The notes under the pieces were generated by a model. The model was not told where the DNA came from. It was given only the letters and a program-made list of their open reading frames with translations, and made no database searches. 64,000 bases of DNA from Setomelanomma holmii. Lineage: Eukaryota > Ascomycota > Dothideomycetes > Pleosporales > Phaeosphaeriaceae. Where the stretch lies: positions 124,001 through 188,000 of the forward strand of contig ML978221.1 of NCBI GenBank assembly GCA_010015745.1, written 5' to 3'. Shown piece after piece: positions 43,518 to 53,304 of the stretch. How positions within the stretch are numbered: position 1 is the stretch's first letter; every line of letters begins with the position of its first letter. The translations under genes were made by a program, and so were the position numbers.

Positions 43518-45133
43518 TTAAAGACATTGCTTGCATCCACTCTCCCAGTGGGTCAACCCTTGAATGCCGTTGGTGCATACAAACGTGTCGAAGCTCTCGC
43601 GTACTTTCAGTCCTCTTCTGGTATTTCTCCGGACTAACACACAATCCTTGGCACCGTACATAAAACTGCAAGAGAGCTGCCTCAACATGTCCTGCGGAGC
43701 GATAGTCAGCAGAGCATGATTGTCGTTACGTTCCGATATGGCTACACTCTCAACTAGATGGTCGATGATAGCGTTCGTAGACTCAGCAATCATGTCGTCG
43801 ATCAAAACTTGGTCTTCGAGCCGATGCCGATTGTAAGCAAGGAGTTTCTTAAGAGAGGGCATGCGTTCGAGTCTTGCATGAAAAGTGGCCATGGCCTGCA
43901 AATCCTTAGACCTAAGCTTATGCTGCCAGTCTTTGGACCCACTAGTACGTGCCACAGTGCCTATGATCTTGATAGAGCTCATGGGTTGTATGCCAGTAGC
44001 AAGGACGAACGTGTGCTGCTGGGCATCTGGAGCTTTCTGGATAATATAGTTGGCCAATTCAGTACGAGATACCCCAAGCATGCTTCGAAGCGACTCAAGA
44101 AATTCGTTATCATCTTGGTCCCACTCTTCCCTTCTGCCACGCTGATTTCGGAGAACGTCGATGAGTACGCGGAGAGCGGACTTGTTGTAATCCGGCACTA
44201 TTGAATGCTTAGAGGCAGTCGCGTCGTGGGCAATTCCGAGGAGTGCGTACACCTTGTCATTCGGATGGCAGCATCTGGATGCTGAGAACGTTCTCAGAAG
44301 CGGTCGAAGTCGGAAGATCTGAGGCCAAACATCGTAGACTTTCGTCTCCCATCATTGCTTTCTGTACTGTATCAACGTACTTCCTGGGCTTCTCCATGCC
44401 TTGATCGAATGGGGTGGATAATCTTGGACAAACGGCATTAACCAGTCTAGCAGTTTCTGGACATCGCTGAAGTCCATGCGAAATCTACCACACCATAACT
44501 CCAGGGATGATGCCAAAAGCAACTCTTGGACGATCCACATGCGAGTGAAATATGGCTTTGTCAGAAGATCTGCTATGACTTCTGGTGCTGTGTCGTCCCA
44601 GTGTTTTGACGGGTTCTGTGCAAGTAGAAATGCGAGCTCCTCGTGACCAGTGGGTTCGCCCAACCATGTGATTACACGATTTGCAACCGTGTATATACTG
44701 CGGATTTGAGCAACTTGATGGTTACGTTCCCCAACATCATCCTGGTTGATACCTGGTCATTGCGCGTGGCGTCAGCCGACCTATCTCATTGCGCTAGATT
44801 TGACAATCGGGACCATCACATACAGATTGCGTCAATCCAAAGTCTTTCAGCGCATGTTTCCTGCCTGTCGCGGAATCGATGGAGGAAGTTGCAGAGATTA
44901 CTGCCGATGGGCATGACCTTCCCATCGCAAAGCAAATCTCTCTGTTCATTGCCTCGATCCCAGGTGTACGATAAAGCCGTGTACGAAGGCTTCCGGGCGA
45001 GATCGCAGTCGGAGAGGTGGCAGATTATCAGATCATTAGAGTCATCCGGGGTTATCTCGGCCAGTCTGATGGACTGTTTGGTGGTGTCTAATGGCTTGTA
45101 TCGGAAGGCGTGTGCTATGCTTTCCCACCACAT
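43518..45133 (-). pseudogene. second HET-domain gene with an in-frame TGA
   Basis: The start is at ATG 45133 (the open frame upstream has no ATG). Exon 1 ends at 44824; the intron 44753-44823 (GTATGT..CCAG) joins WIDAI to CINQDD, the HET hallmark. Motifs: IRLAEI, YTALSYTWDRG, ERLWIDAICINQDD, QIRSIYTVANRVITWLG, TRMWIVQELLLAS, then after the break VYALLGIAHDATAS, the usual second conserved HET block. TGA at 44352-44354 interrupts the frame; about 33 codons in the same frame lead directly into VYALLGIA, and no in-phase intron removes the stop. The C-terminal half is family-variable. Its sequence differs clearly from the convergent HET copy, so this is not a recent tandem duplicate. Confidence 0.85.
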
Positions 45134-46415
45134 CCGGACGTAAGCGCTCAAAGGAACAAAGCACAACGACGATACAGAAATGTTGCATACTTCCACGAAT
45201 CTCGAGCAGTGCCTGGAGGGAAGGATTATTAAATCAGGAGGCTGGCTAAGTGTGCGCGCAAAACAAGGCAGAAGGCGCTGGCTGAGCCACCCCCGAGTCC
45301 TTCATTTTCAAGCCTCACACATCGAACGCGGCCTCACGACTCGCTTGGGAAAGCTCGAAGTTCTTCTGAGACGGAAGTCGAATTTCTAATCGTACATTCG
45401 AACGAACGATCAAGATCCGAAATGTTGATTTTGGTCAGTCTCGTATCGTCAAAAGCAAGCGCTTGGGTTGGAACCGGCTGCTGGTAGCGAAAGGCCCCAC
45501 GTCTGCCGATTTGTGCGGGCACTGCAGCGTTCAAATGCTGCCTCGCAACTTTTACTTCTCGCGCACCCTGGGATAATGGATCACATGCTTCATCTACATC
45601 AAGCTTGCATTCCAGTAAAAAGACTGTGTTCATGTGTGTCCCACGCGTCTAGTACAGCGAACCATGACTGAAGCCATTGAACAATTGGAAGAAAGCCTGT
45701 GCAACAAAGACTGGCGGGCGAGGGGGGCGACTGCGGGAACAATTACCGCATGCGGATGCTCAGCCTCGCAGAGAAAATAGAGCCAAATATCTCAGCCTAG
45801 TGCATATTTCCTGTGAAGGGAAATCCGTATATTGACGGAATTCAATTGATTCTTCTACTCAGCCAGCAGAGAGGAGAGGACAGCACTCGGCAATTGCAAT
45901 ATTACGTCCTAGATGGGCAGGATCTTGAAGCCATGCATGAAGCCTGAAAATGTTATGACTACGACAATCCGATCTTTCGAATCAACGACACGAACGAAGC
46001 AGAGGCTCTCTGCCAGAAACCTCCCGATGACGAATTATCTTCCAGAACCTGGTGATCTTATCGCATCTTATAATTCCCGCCTTTACTCTGGAGAAACACA
46101 ACTCCATCTCATCACTGGCTAAAGCCTAAATCCTGTCTCAGACATAATCGAGGCAGCAATCTTGACCAGCTCTCTTTCACTCGTATCGAACGCCACGACT
46201 GAGTGCACTGCAGCCCTCTGAGCGTTAAACCACAAGTGGCGCATCAATCAGTGCACTGCGGTCACTCGATGGACGGCGTGCGAAACCTGGCCACCGCCAT
46301 CCACTCCACAGTCAGGTCTCCGCTCCGAAACATGTATCGCACACCCACCCGTGCGCTGAGACATCTCCACCACACCCCCATCCAACAGACAACAGCTTGA
46401 CCATATCTCTCACCC
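45134..46415. other. intergenic region
   Basis: This is upstream of the second HET gene. A minus-strand ATG ORF at 45334-45633 (99 codons, SQGAREVKVARQHLNAAVPA) looks somewhat protein-like but has no known relatives to my eye. The remainder holds nothing recognisable. Confidence 0.45.
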
Positions 46416-46676
46416 ATGTCTCACACCATCCTCCCCCCATTTCACACCATCGCTCGTGGCCCCATCGCCACCATCACCATCAGCACCGCACCCTCAATTC
46501 GCACATACAACATCCACGCTGACCTCATATGCCACTTTCCTGGGTACTTCGAGCGCGCATTCAAGCTCTTCAAGTGGTCTGAGAATGTCACGAAACTGGG
46601 CGTCGAGCCAGCGGTGTTCGATGTATACGTTGATTGGTTGTATACTGGCGAATTGCCGGGTAATGCTGCGAAGTAG
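46416..46676 (+). CDS. short BTB/POZ-domain protein or fragment
   Basis: This is an ATG-started 86-codon ORF. ITISTAPSIRTYNIHADLIC, then HFPGYFERAFK and VFDVYVDWLYTGELP match the N-terminal BTB core of fungal BTB proteins (stored-ligand strand, helix, then the F-x-x-W-LYTG motif). Usual family members continue for another 100-200 residues; here the frame closes directly after the LYTG motif and no later frame resumes the fold. It is probably a truncated gene, possibly expressed as a mini-BTB. Confidence 0.6.
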   Translation: MSHTILPPFHTIARGPIATITISTAPSIRTYNIHADLICHFPGYFERAFKLFKWSENVTKLGVEPAVFDVYVDWLYTGELPGNAAK

Positions 46677-47322
46677 AAATGAAGTTACGAAGATGGCTGA
46701 GATGGGTGTTATGGCTACGCGGATTATGCTGGAGACCGTCGAGTGCCAGTCGTCGTGAAGAAGAAAGGCAAGTGTACTTAACTGGTCGTCGATATGCCGA
46801 CCATCAATCGTGAAGATAGCTGTCGAAGACGCCAACCATCAATATGAACGCTTTGGTGACTGCCATAAGCCAGTCACTCGTATGAATCGATGAAACAAAA
46901 ACTCAGGGTACTAAATCTTAGCTATAACAGCAGATATTTTCCAGAATGGGTAGTTGTGCTGGTATACGGATGTACCCAGCAATTCACACTGTGATACTCC
47001 CAGTACCGGTACCGCCGGCGGTAGGAGCTGCTGCCTTGGCCGCCACTCTGGTGGTTAGACTCCGCAATAAGCAATTAAGTGGGGCTCAGAAGGTCTGGCT
47101 TGACTTGATTGATTACCTATCTGAGCCTAGTAGTTGCCTATAGAGGCTCAATTCCTACCTAGATAGGTAAGTGGGTCTCTGAAGGTGAACGGATTAACTT
47201 GCTTGTTGCGGGCTGTGCTGGTGGTGGCAGGTGTGCCGGTGCTGGGTACTGCTGAGCTGGGTACTTCACTTCTGGATCGCTTCGCGATAGTATTTGCTCG
47301 AAACTGGCTAATCCTTATCTGT
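46677..47322. other. intergenic region with hairpin
   Basis: It contains a 65-codon ORF (46946-47143) of doubtful status and the hairpin listed separately. No gene is supported. Confidence 0.45.
47113..47170. repeat. imperfect inverted repeat / hairpin
   Basis: TTACCTATCTGAGCC (47113-47127) is matched by GGCTC (47145-47149) and AGATAGGTAA (47161-47170) in inverse order, giving a stem of 10 plus 5 bp with an 11-nt bulge and a 17-nt loop. It could be a transcript hairpin, a terminator-like fold or an end of a small mobile element. Confidence 0.55.
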
Positions 47323-48450
47323 TCATGATAAGAACCAACACTGCAAGCACGGTGGCAAGTAAGGAAAAAGATCAGCAATGTTGGGGTCAATGACCTGCCC
47401 GCAAATGTCGCAAACCGCGGGCTGTTGGTAATGCGGTTGCTGTATCTGGCACGTCTGCTCGCTGCTCTGATCTTGATCGGAATTGTGTGGCTGTCGAGGT
47501 CGTCCGGTTGAATTGTAACTGGGCCCTCTTGGAGTTATACGCGGGCTCTTTGACAAGCCAGTGGTGGGAAAGGTACTGGAGCTCGAAGCTCGTGAAGTCC
47601 TTTCGATAGACATCGTGTGTCGCTCGTGCCCTGTGACTAAGGAGTGTTGACGGCGACGACGGCGGCGAAGGCGGTCCACAAGGCTGGTGTGATGGTCCCT
47701 GAGCTGACTGACACTAGCTGAGGCAGGACTGATACTGGCTGAGATAAGACCGGTACTGGCCAAGGTATGACTGGTAAGCGGACGCTGGTGTTTCTGGTAT
47801 GTGTGATAGAGAAGCGGATCCGCCTCCGTTCTGCTGGTTGTCCTGGTGGGATTTTGTGCATGGCGATACACACTTGGGTCGCGCTGGTGGGTACTGCTGG
47901 GCGGTATATTGTGCTTGAGTCTGCTGCACTGTGTATCGTGGCGTATGTTGTAGTGTAGTATACTGCGTGGCGCCGAGATGGACTGCATTAGGCGGTCCAG
48001 GCGCTGGATGCTGCGCTGCTGTGTATTGCGCCGTTGTGTCCTGCGCTGCAGACTTTTGCTGAACTTGATCCCGCCGAACTCTGTTGTGAAGAATTTCTGA
48101 TAACTCCTGATCGAATGCTCGCTTGACGACTGCAAATTGCTGGGTGTTCAGGGTACCAGGCCAGCGATTAAATGCCAAGGTCTCCTCACTGATGGGTTAC
48201 TCAATGTTCTGGTCTGACTCTTCTGCAATGGGTTGCAGTAAGACCCGGGAGGTATTGCTGCGCTGTTGCTGGTACTGTGTCTGGTACTGTGTCTGGTCTG
48301 GTGTCTGGTATGTCTGTTGGCCTTGAAATGGCGGAGTTGAGTATTGGTTTTGCGAGTAACTGTCGTTTGGAATCTTCGATATGTGTTACTGAAGAGCAGA
48401 AGGAACGAACTGCGGCGAATTGTTTTATCTACTGTGCGGATCACGTGCGC
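47323..48450 (-). pseudogene. decayed gene for a Gln-rich low-complexity protein with a C-terminal CxxC pair
   Basis: One frame encodes long Gln/Tyr/Thr-rich stretches (TPDQTQYQTQYQQQRSN; QSAAQ-like and TAQYTAAQHP segments) with a short nonrepetitive part, LAFNRWPGTLNTQQFAVV. That frame is cut by TAA at 48197-48199 and TAG at 47714-47716; both codons sit in Gln-rich surroundings, fitting CAA/CAG to TAA/TAG. A second frame takes over at the 3' side and ends in AVCDICGQVIDPNIADLF and PPCLQCWF, a CxxC...CxxC zinc-ribbon-like tail. Prion-like composition plus a zinc knuckle suggests an RNA- or DNA-associated protein; the family is not recognised. Short tandem TACTGTGTCTGG repeats mark 48270-48310. 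Confidence 0.5.
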
Positions 48451-48474
48451 ACGCGTTTGTGCCGGGATGGTGGG

Positions 48475-48753
48475 TCAGTAGTGAGCGTGGCGAGCCAATG
48501 AGCTTGCGGCAGGAAGCTCACGGTTGAGAAATTGCTCCAGCGGGGCAATGATGATGAGCTTATACTCTTCACCACAGTTGCGCAAATCTGCCCAAGTAGA
48601 GCTGGAACACCTTCGCTCCCTTGGTTCAAACATTTGCTGACCACCGCTAAAAGTTCTAATGAAATATATCTTCTCCATAGAGTATCCAAGCTTTTGGGAG
48701 TAGCTTGTGCCCTCACGGCGCTTCTTGACAATCGACGTGCATGCCGCAGCCAA
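48475..48753 (-). pseudogene. protein-like fragment of unknown family
   Basis: The open frame (about 92 codons) has no ATG at its 5' end, with internal Met only from KLGYSMEKIYFIRTF. The sequence STWADLRNCGEEYKLIIIAP and LEQFLNREL looks like a genuine folded domain. It lies directly upstream of the Gln-rich remnant on the same strand and may be the 5' part of the same decayed gene, separated by a TGA and a frame change. Confidence 0.4.
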
Positions 48754-48970
48754 TGTGACGAAAATTAGATGAGAGACTCAATATTGTGTCTTCTCCAGGC
48801 ACCTGATGGACATCAAGAGAGCAGATACACAAGACAGCAAGAATTACTCACATCCAACAGCAATTCATCCCATTCAAGAACGTGCTAAAGGAAATCTAGT
48901 GGATATCAAGACCAGAAACCCAACCTCACCAGACACTTCCCTATCCCTCATCACTACCTCCTTTACCCTC

Positions 48971-49726
48971 CTATTTATCCTTCCTCCCCTCCATTTCCAA
49001 CCCTTCCTCCCCACCAGCACCCTCCACCCTCCCAAAATTCCTCTTCTTCCCAAACGCACTCCCCAGCAAATTCAACGGATTATTCATCCTCGTCATCATC
49101 GTATACAATATCGTCAGTTCCGCTGCAACAACCTCATCCCTCACTTCCTTGCCCACCTCCTCAGCATTCTTCTCAAAATGAAAATTTCCGACTTGTTTCA
49201 CCGCCCAGAGATTCACGCTGAACTTTGCTACTGGGAGTTGGTAGGAGTCGAGACATACAAAATCCCAAATCTTCGCGCTAACAGTCGTGATCCATTCCAC
49301 TTGCTGCGAGCCCAAGGCCGGGGATAAGTAATTATAATGGGTGGCCCATCGGCTGACCGGTTTAAGGTGAAGCGTATTCCCATTGACGGTTGTTTCGGCG
49401 CTGACGCGAACGGCATGGATGGTGCCTGTTGCGATTTCCGCGCCGGATGAGGCGTCTTCGATGCGGAGGTTTGGTTTCGTGGGGCGGAAGTGTTGGATGT
49501 AAAGCGGGGTTAGGGATCCGGAGGGGGATTTTGTCGAGACGATGTTGCGGAACTTGGACCAGGCGAAGTTGACTTGGAGGGTGAGGCCGTGTGGGCAGGA
49601 GAAGTTTTGAGGTTGTGCTTCTGAGGGGTGGGAGAGGTCTTGAGATGGGGTGGGTGATATGTCGGATTGATTTGATGTTGATGGACTGGTTATTTCTGAG
49701 CCGCGTGACATAGCGGTGTTTTGCAT
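48971..49726 (-). CDS. conserved ascomycete protein, tubby/scramblase-like fold
   Basis: The start was set at ATG 49726 (MQNTAMSRG); the open frame extends upstream without ATG. It encodes 251 residues. A Ser/Pro/Thr-rich N-terminus is followed by a beta-rich core: WSKFRNIVSTKSP, PLYIQHFRPTKPNLRI, ATGTIHAVRVSAE, LKPVSRWATHYNYLSPALG, IWDFVCLDSYQLPVAKFSVN, LWAVKQVG, then RDEVVAAELTILYTMMTRMN and NPLNLLGSAFGKK at the C-terminus. This layout recalls LURP-one/tubby/scramblase-like proteins conserved in filamentous fungi; a role at membranes is inference. Confidence 0.75.
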   Translation of the reverse strand: MQNTAMSRGSEITSPSTSNQSDISPTPSQDLSHPSEAQPQNFSCPHGLTLQVNFAWSKFRNIVSTKSPSGSLTPLYIQHFRPTKPNLRIEDASSGAEIATGTIHAVRVSAETTVNGNTLHLKPVSRWATHYNYLSPALGSQQVEWITTVSAKIWDFVCLDSYQLPVAKFSVNLWAVKQVGNFHFEKNAEEVGKEVRDEVVAAELTILYTMMTRMNNPLNLLGSAFGKKRNFGRVEGAGGEEGLEMEGRKDK

Positions 49727-50862
49727 GGTGTATGCGTTGAATGTGGAGTTTGTGCTGGTAGTCTGGTCAAGCTTCAATGGCCTCTAGCAGTCTTAAGTAT
49801 TTCATCACGGTCCACCAGAACATCTTCGCTCCTTGTCTCCATAATGGGATGCCTTAGGCTATGATGCACTGCCTCAGTAGAACGCTGACCTAAATGAATG
49901 GTGGTCTTGGCCATATGTTTCGCCGGATTTAGCTTAGCGCCGAAGCCGTTTTACGTGTCTAGCTCGCAAGGCTGAGCTCTGCCTCCTTGGGTGATCCTCC
50001 TCAGAATTTGTACGACGTGTGATTCGCCCACGGTCCGAAGCTGAATTGCCTCTCATTGTGAGTCTGCCTGACGACCAGGTTGAACTGCAGATATCGGTGA
50101 CCGGGCATAGCTGGTAAAGGATATTCGCCACTCGAATGCCTCTTCGCGCATATCCACAAAGGGAAATAAGTCGGCAGGGTCGCGTCAGTCAGACGTCCTA
50201 GCAACCTCGTCGATGATACCGACCCTTCAAGCCTTGGTGCAGCAGAAATTCGACAAGGACAAGACCCGATCGGTGAAGCGTAAAATGACTCGCACAATGA
50301 AGAAAAAGATGCACGACTGACTTGCATGAGAAGACGGCAATATAATCACCCGTCCCTGCACAACCCGACCGCACCACTTCCTCCGTGCACACCCGACACG
50401 CCCGCCCGCGCTCTGGATACGGCGCTCGCCGCTAGGCTCGCCTCGCACTCCTCAGGTGTAGGAATCGAGCAACTTGTATCACTCTGCCCGCGCCGGACAC
50501 AAAGCATGTGTCATGCTGCAGCCGCGCTCGCCGGATGCGGTAATGAGCTATGAGTCCAGAATGCTTTTTGCTTCGTTGTTTTTGAGTTAGCAGTGGTTGC
50601 TTCTGTTGGGCGGGGCGGAGACATTTGAAATGGCGGGGCGTGGCTTGTCCGATTTGAGATACTGTCGCGTGACGTAGGCGCGATGGCGGGGCTGGATGTG
50701 TTTGTGAGCAAGTTCGCCGCGATATCGAGACTGGAATCATTTGAGAAGAAGCCCATCATTCTTAATCGTGGTATCTATTTACAAAGTTGGCGCAATGCCT
50801 GGGAAAAGTGAGAGAAATCGTGAGGTATCATGTACAAAAGCGCCCGCTCAATAGCGAACCGT
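49727..50862. other. intergenic region
   Basis: It holds the promoter of the tubby-like gene and the 3' flank of the glutamate dehydrogenase. The ORFs on both strands have no recognisable content. Confidence 0.5.
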
Positions 50863-52539
50863 TCACCACCAATCGCCCTGGTCCTTCATGGCGGCAGCGA
50901 CCTTCTTGAAACCAGCAACATTGGCACCAGCAACAAGCGACGGGAACTCGCCCTCCTTGGGTGTAATGTACTCCTTGGCGGTCTCGAGGCAATTCTCGAA
51001 GCATTGCTTCATGATGCCCTTGAGCTTCTCGTCAACCTCCTCAGAAGTCCATGACAGGCGCTGGGAGTTCTGAGCCATCTCGAGACCCGAGACAGCAACA
51101 CCACCAGCGTTGGCGGCCTTTCCTGGTGCGTACCAGATGGCATCACCCTTCTTCTCGCGGCGGTGGGCCTCGAAGACCTCGATGGCCTCCTGTGTGCAGC
51201 CCATGTTGGAGCCCTCGGCGATAAACTTGGCACCAGACTCAATGAGAGCCTTGGCCTCGTCCTCGGAAACCTCGTTCTGGGTCGCTGACGGGAGAGCAAT
51301 GTCAACCTTGCCGACGTGGGTCCATGGGCGCGCGCCATCAATGTACTTGAAGCTGTGGTTCTCGAGCGCAGTCAGAGGCTTGCGCTGGAGCTTGAGGGCA
51401 GCAATCTCGTTGATGATCTCAGGAGTGAAGCCTTTGTCGTCCTCGGCGATCAAAGCACCCTTGCTGTCGCTGAGCGAGACGACGGTTCCGCCAAGCTCGA
51501 TGACCTTGAGGGCAGCGAACTGAGCAACGTTGCCTGAGCCAGACAGAGCAACGCGCTTGCCCTTGAAGGACTCTTTTCCGCCCGAGGCGTAATTGATCAT
51601 GTGGTCGACATAATAGACCAGACCGAAGCCAGTGGCCTCTGGGCGGATCAAGCTGCCTCCCCATGAGCCTCCCTTGCCGGTAAGGACACCTTCCCAACGG
51701 TTGCGCTCCGCCCTGTATGCACCAAAGAGGTAACCGATCTCGCGACCGCCGACGCCGATGTCGCCTGCTGGTACGTCTGTGTCCGCGCCTGTGGATTTAC
51801 GTAAGTGAAATGTCCCATTGGGGTACCAGACTCGCAGAGAGTTCCACCGACGGCGTGCTCCTCAGATAGACGAGACGATAAGACCAGACAGAGCCGGTCG
51901 CTTCCGCTGGTCTGCTGTCGATTTATATGCAGGGCCGTTACGCGACCCACTGGAGGCTGATGAAGTGCTGAGAGAACGTACCAATGTGCTTGTTGAGCTC
52001 CCTCATGAAGGCAACGCAGAACTTGCGGATCTCGTTGTCGGACTTGCCCTTGGGGTCAAAGTCGCAGCCACCCTTACCACCGCCCATGTTGACTGTGATT
52101 TATCAGTATTTGCGCAACTCCGGTACCTCAGGACACTCACGGCCTGTGAGAGCATTCTTGAAGATCTGCTCGAAGCCCAGGAATTTGAGAATGGACAGGT
52201 TGACTGAGGGGTGGAATCGAAGACCGCCCTTGTAAGGACCCAATGCAGAGTTGAATTGCACACGGTAGCCCTTGTTGACCTGGCACTCGCCCTTGTCGTT
52301 CTCCCAGACAACGCGGAACTGGATGATGCGCTCGGGGACGGAGACAACCTCGAGAGCCTTCTTGTACTCGGGGTTCTTCTCGAAGATGGTGGAGCCCTCG
52401 AGGGTGGAGACGAGCTCTGGGAAGAATTAGACGATGTCGTGCGTTGCCTGAGTCAATTGAGGAGGAAAGAGCTCCAATGACCTCAGGAAAGAACGATGCA
52501 CCCACCCTTGCGCGCTTGCTCAAACTCAGGCTCAGACAT
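50863..52539 (-). CDS. gdhA: NADP-specific glutamate dehydrogenase
   Basis: It catalyses 2-oxoglutarate + NH4+ + NADPH to L-glutamate, the main ammonium-assimilating step. The exons are 52506-52539, 52141-52416, 51982-52092 and 50863-51788, for 448 residues, close to the usual fungal length. Junctions are GTGGGT..CCCAG, GTGAGT..CACAG and GTACGT..CACAG, all in phase. The N-terminus is MSEPEFEQARK. The substrate motif is FNSALGPYKGGLRFHPSVN (catalytic Lys in PYKGG), then NMGGGKGGCDFDPKGKSD, and the cofactor motif is ALSGSGNVAQFAA (GxGxxA). ATGFGLVYYVDHM and AANAGGVAVSGLEMAQNSQR complete the family signature. It is likely controlled by nitrogen regulators, as in other fungi; no site was identified here. 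Confidence 0.96.
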
Positions 52540-53304
52540 TGTGGAAGTAGTATGGGGTATCTTGGAAAGTGGAATTGGTGAAGAAGTAAGTGAGGAAGTT
52601 CACAGGTTGCTTGCGGAAGTGGTGGGACAAAGAGGAACTGGACTGAATATATACAAGTGGCTCGATCAGCTAGACCATCAACAGTTGGCGGGGTACGGTT
52701 TGCAGTGTCGTTCCAAAAGCAAGCAGCTTCGAATTGCAACACGTCACAGGCCGAACGATTGCATCGGAAACCAGACTCTCAGTGGTCGGCAGATAGCTGC
52801 TATGCAAAACCATGGTGTACTTTGATGCTGATAAGGAATTGCAGCCAATCGCAGCCGGCGCGCGGGCACCGGCGACGAGCAGCTAAAGTAGCTGCTGTAA
52901 TTGTTGGCCGTCATCAATGGGTAAGTGAGGGTGTTGAAGGGAGCCGATGGTCGGCGTGGCGGGCTCTTACGTCTCAGGGTCTGCAACATGTGGGAGAGAA
53001 TTTTAGCGTGTAGAGAGCGATCCCGCGGGAGCTATGGGCTGGGCGGTGCCCTTGACACGCTGCATGCAATTGGTACGGGTGTGGCAAGACATCCTTGCAC
53101 GCGACACGTCTCCGGAGTTGTCCCTCTGAGGCTCGTCTGCATCGGTGCGCCCGTGAATTGCTCGCTACGTGCTTACGTGCTGCGCGAACCATGCGCTCGG
53201 TACAGCCCTGCCCGCATGTCGCACAGCCGTCCCATCCCACCTTCTCCGAGGCTCGTAATTCCCTCGAACCATCACCCCCACGTGCAAACATTGTTCTCCA
53301 CACT
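52540..53304. other. intergenic region, gdhA promoter side
   Basis: It lies between gdhA (upstream side) and the 3' end of the aldo-keto reductase. ORFs on plus are antisense shadows or unsupported. GATA-type motifs occur but cannot be assigned. Confidence 0.5.

Noticed and set aside
14186..48300. TGA read as tryptophan (altered genetic code) to explain in-frame TGAs
   Set aside because: TAG and TAA also appear inside frames, and many intact genes here (for example gdhA and the AKR) end in TGA at the expected C-terminus.
14186..48300. Sequencing or assembly errors as sole cause of the lesions
   Set aside because: Most lesions are substitutions of one type confined to accessory genes. Errors would also hit RTT106, MED5 and gdhA. 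It remains possible for the G-run frameshift at 32798.
51110..51523. Plus-strand 137-codon ORF opposite gdhA
   Set aside because: It is a mirror frame of a highly biased conserved gene, with no recognisable protein features.
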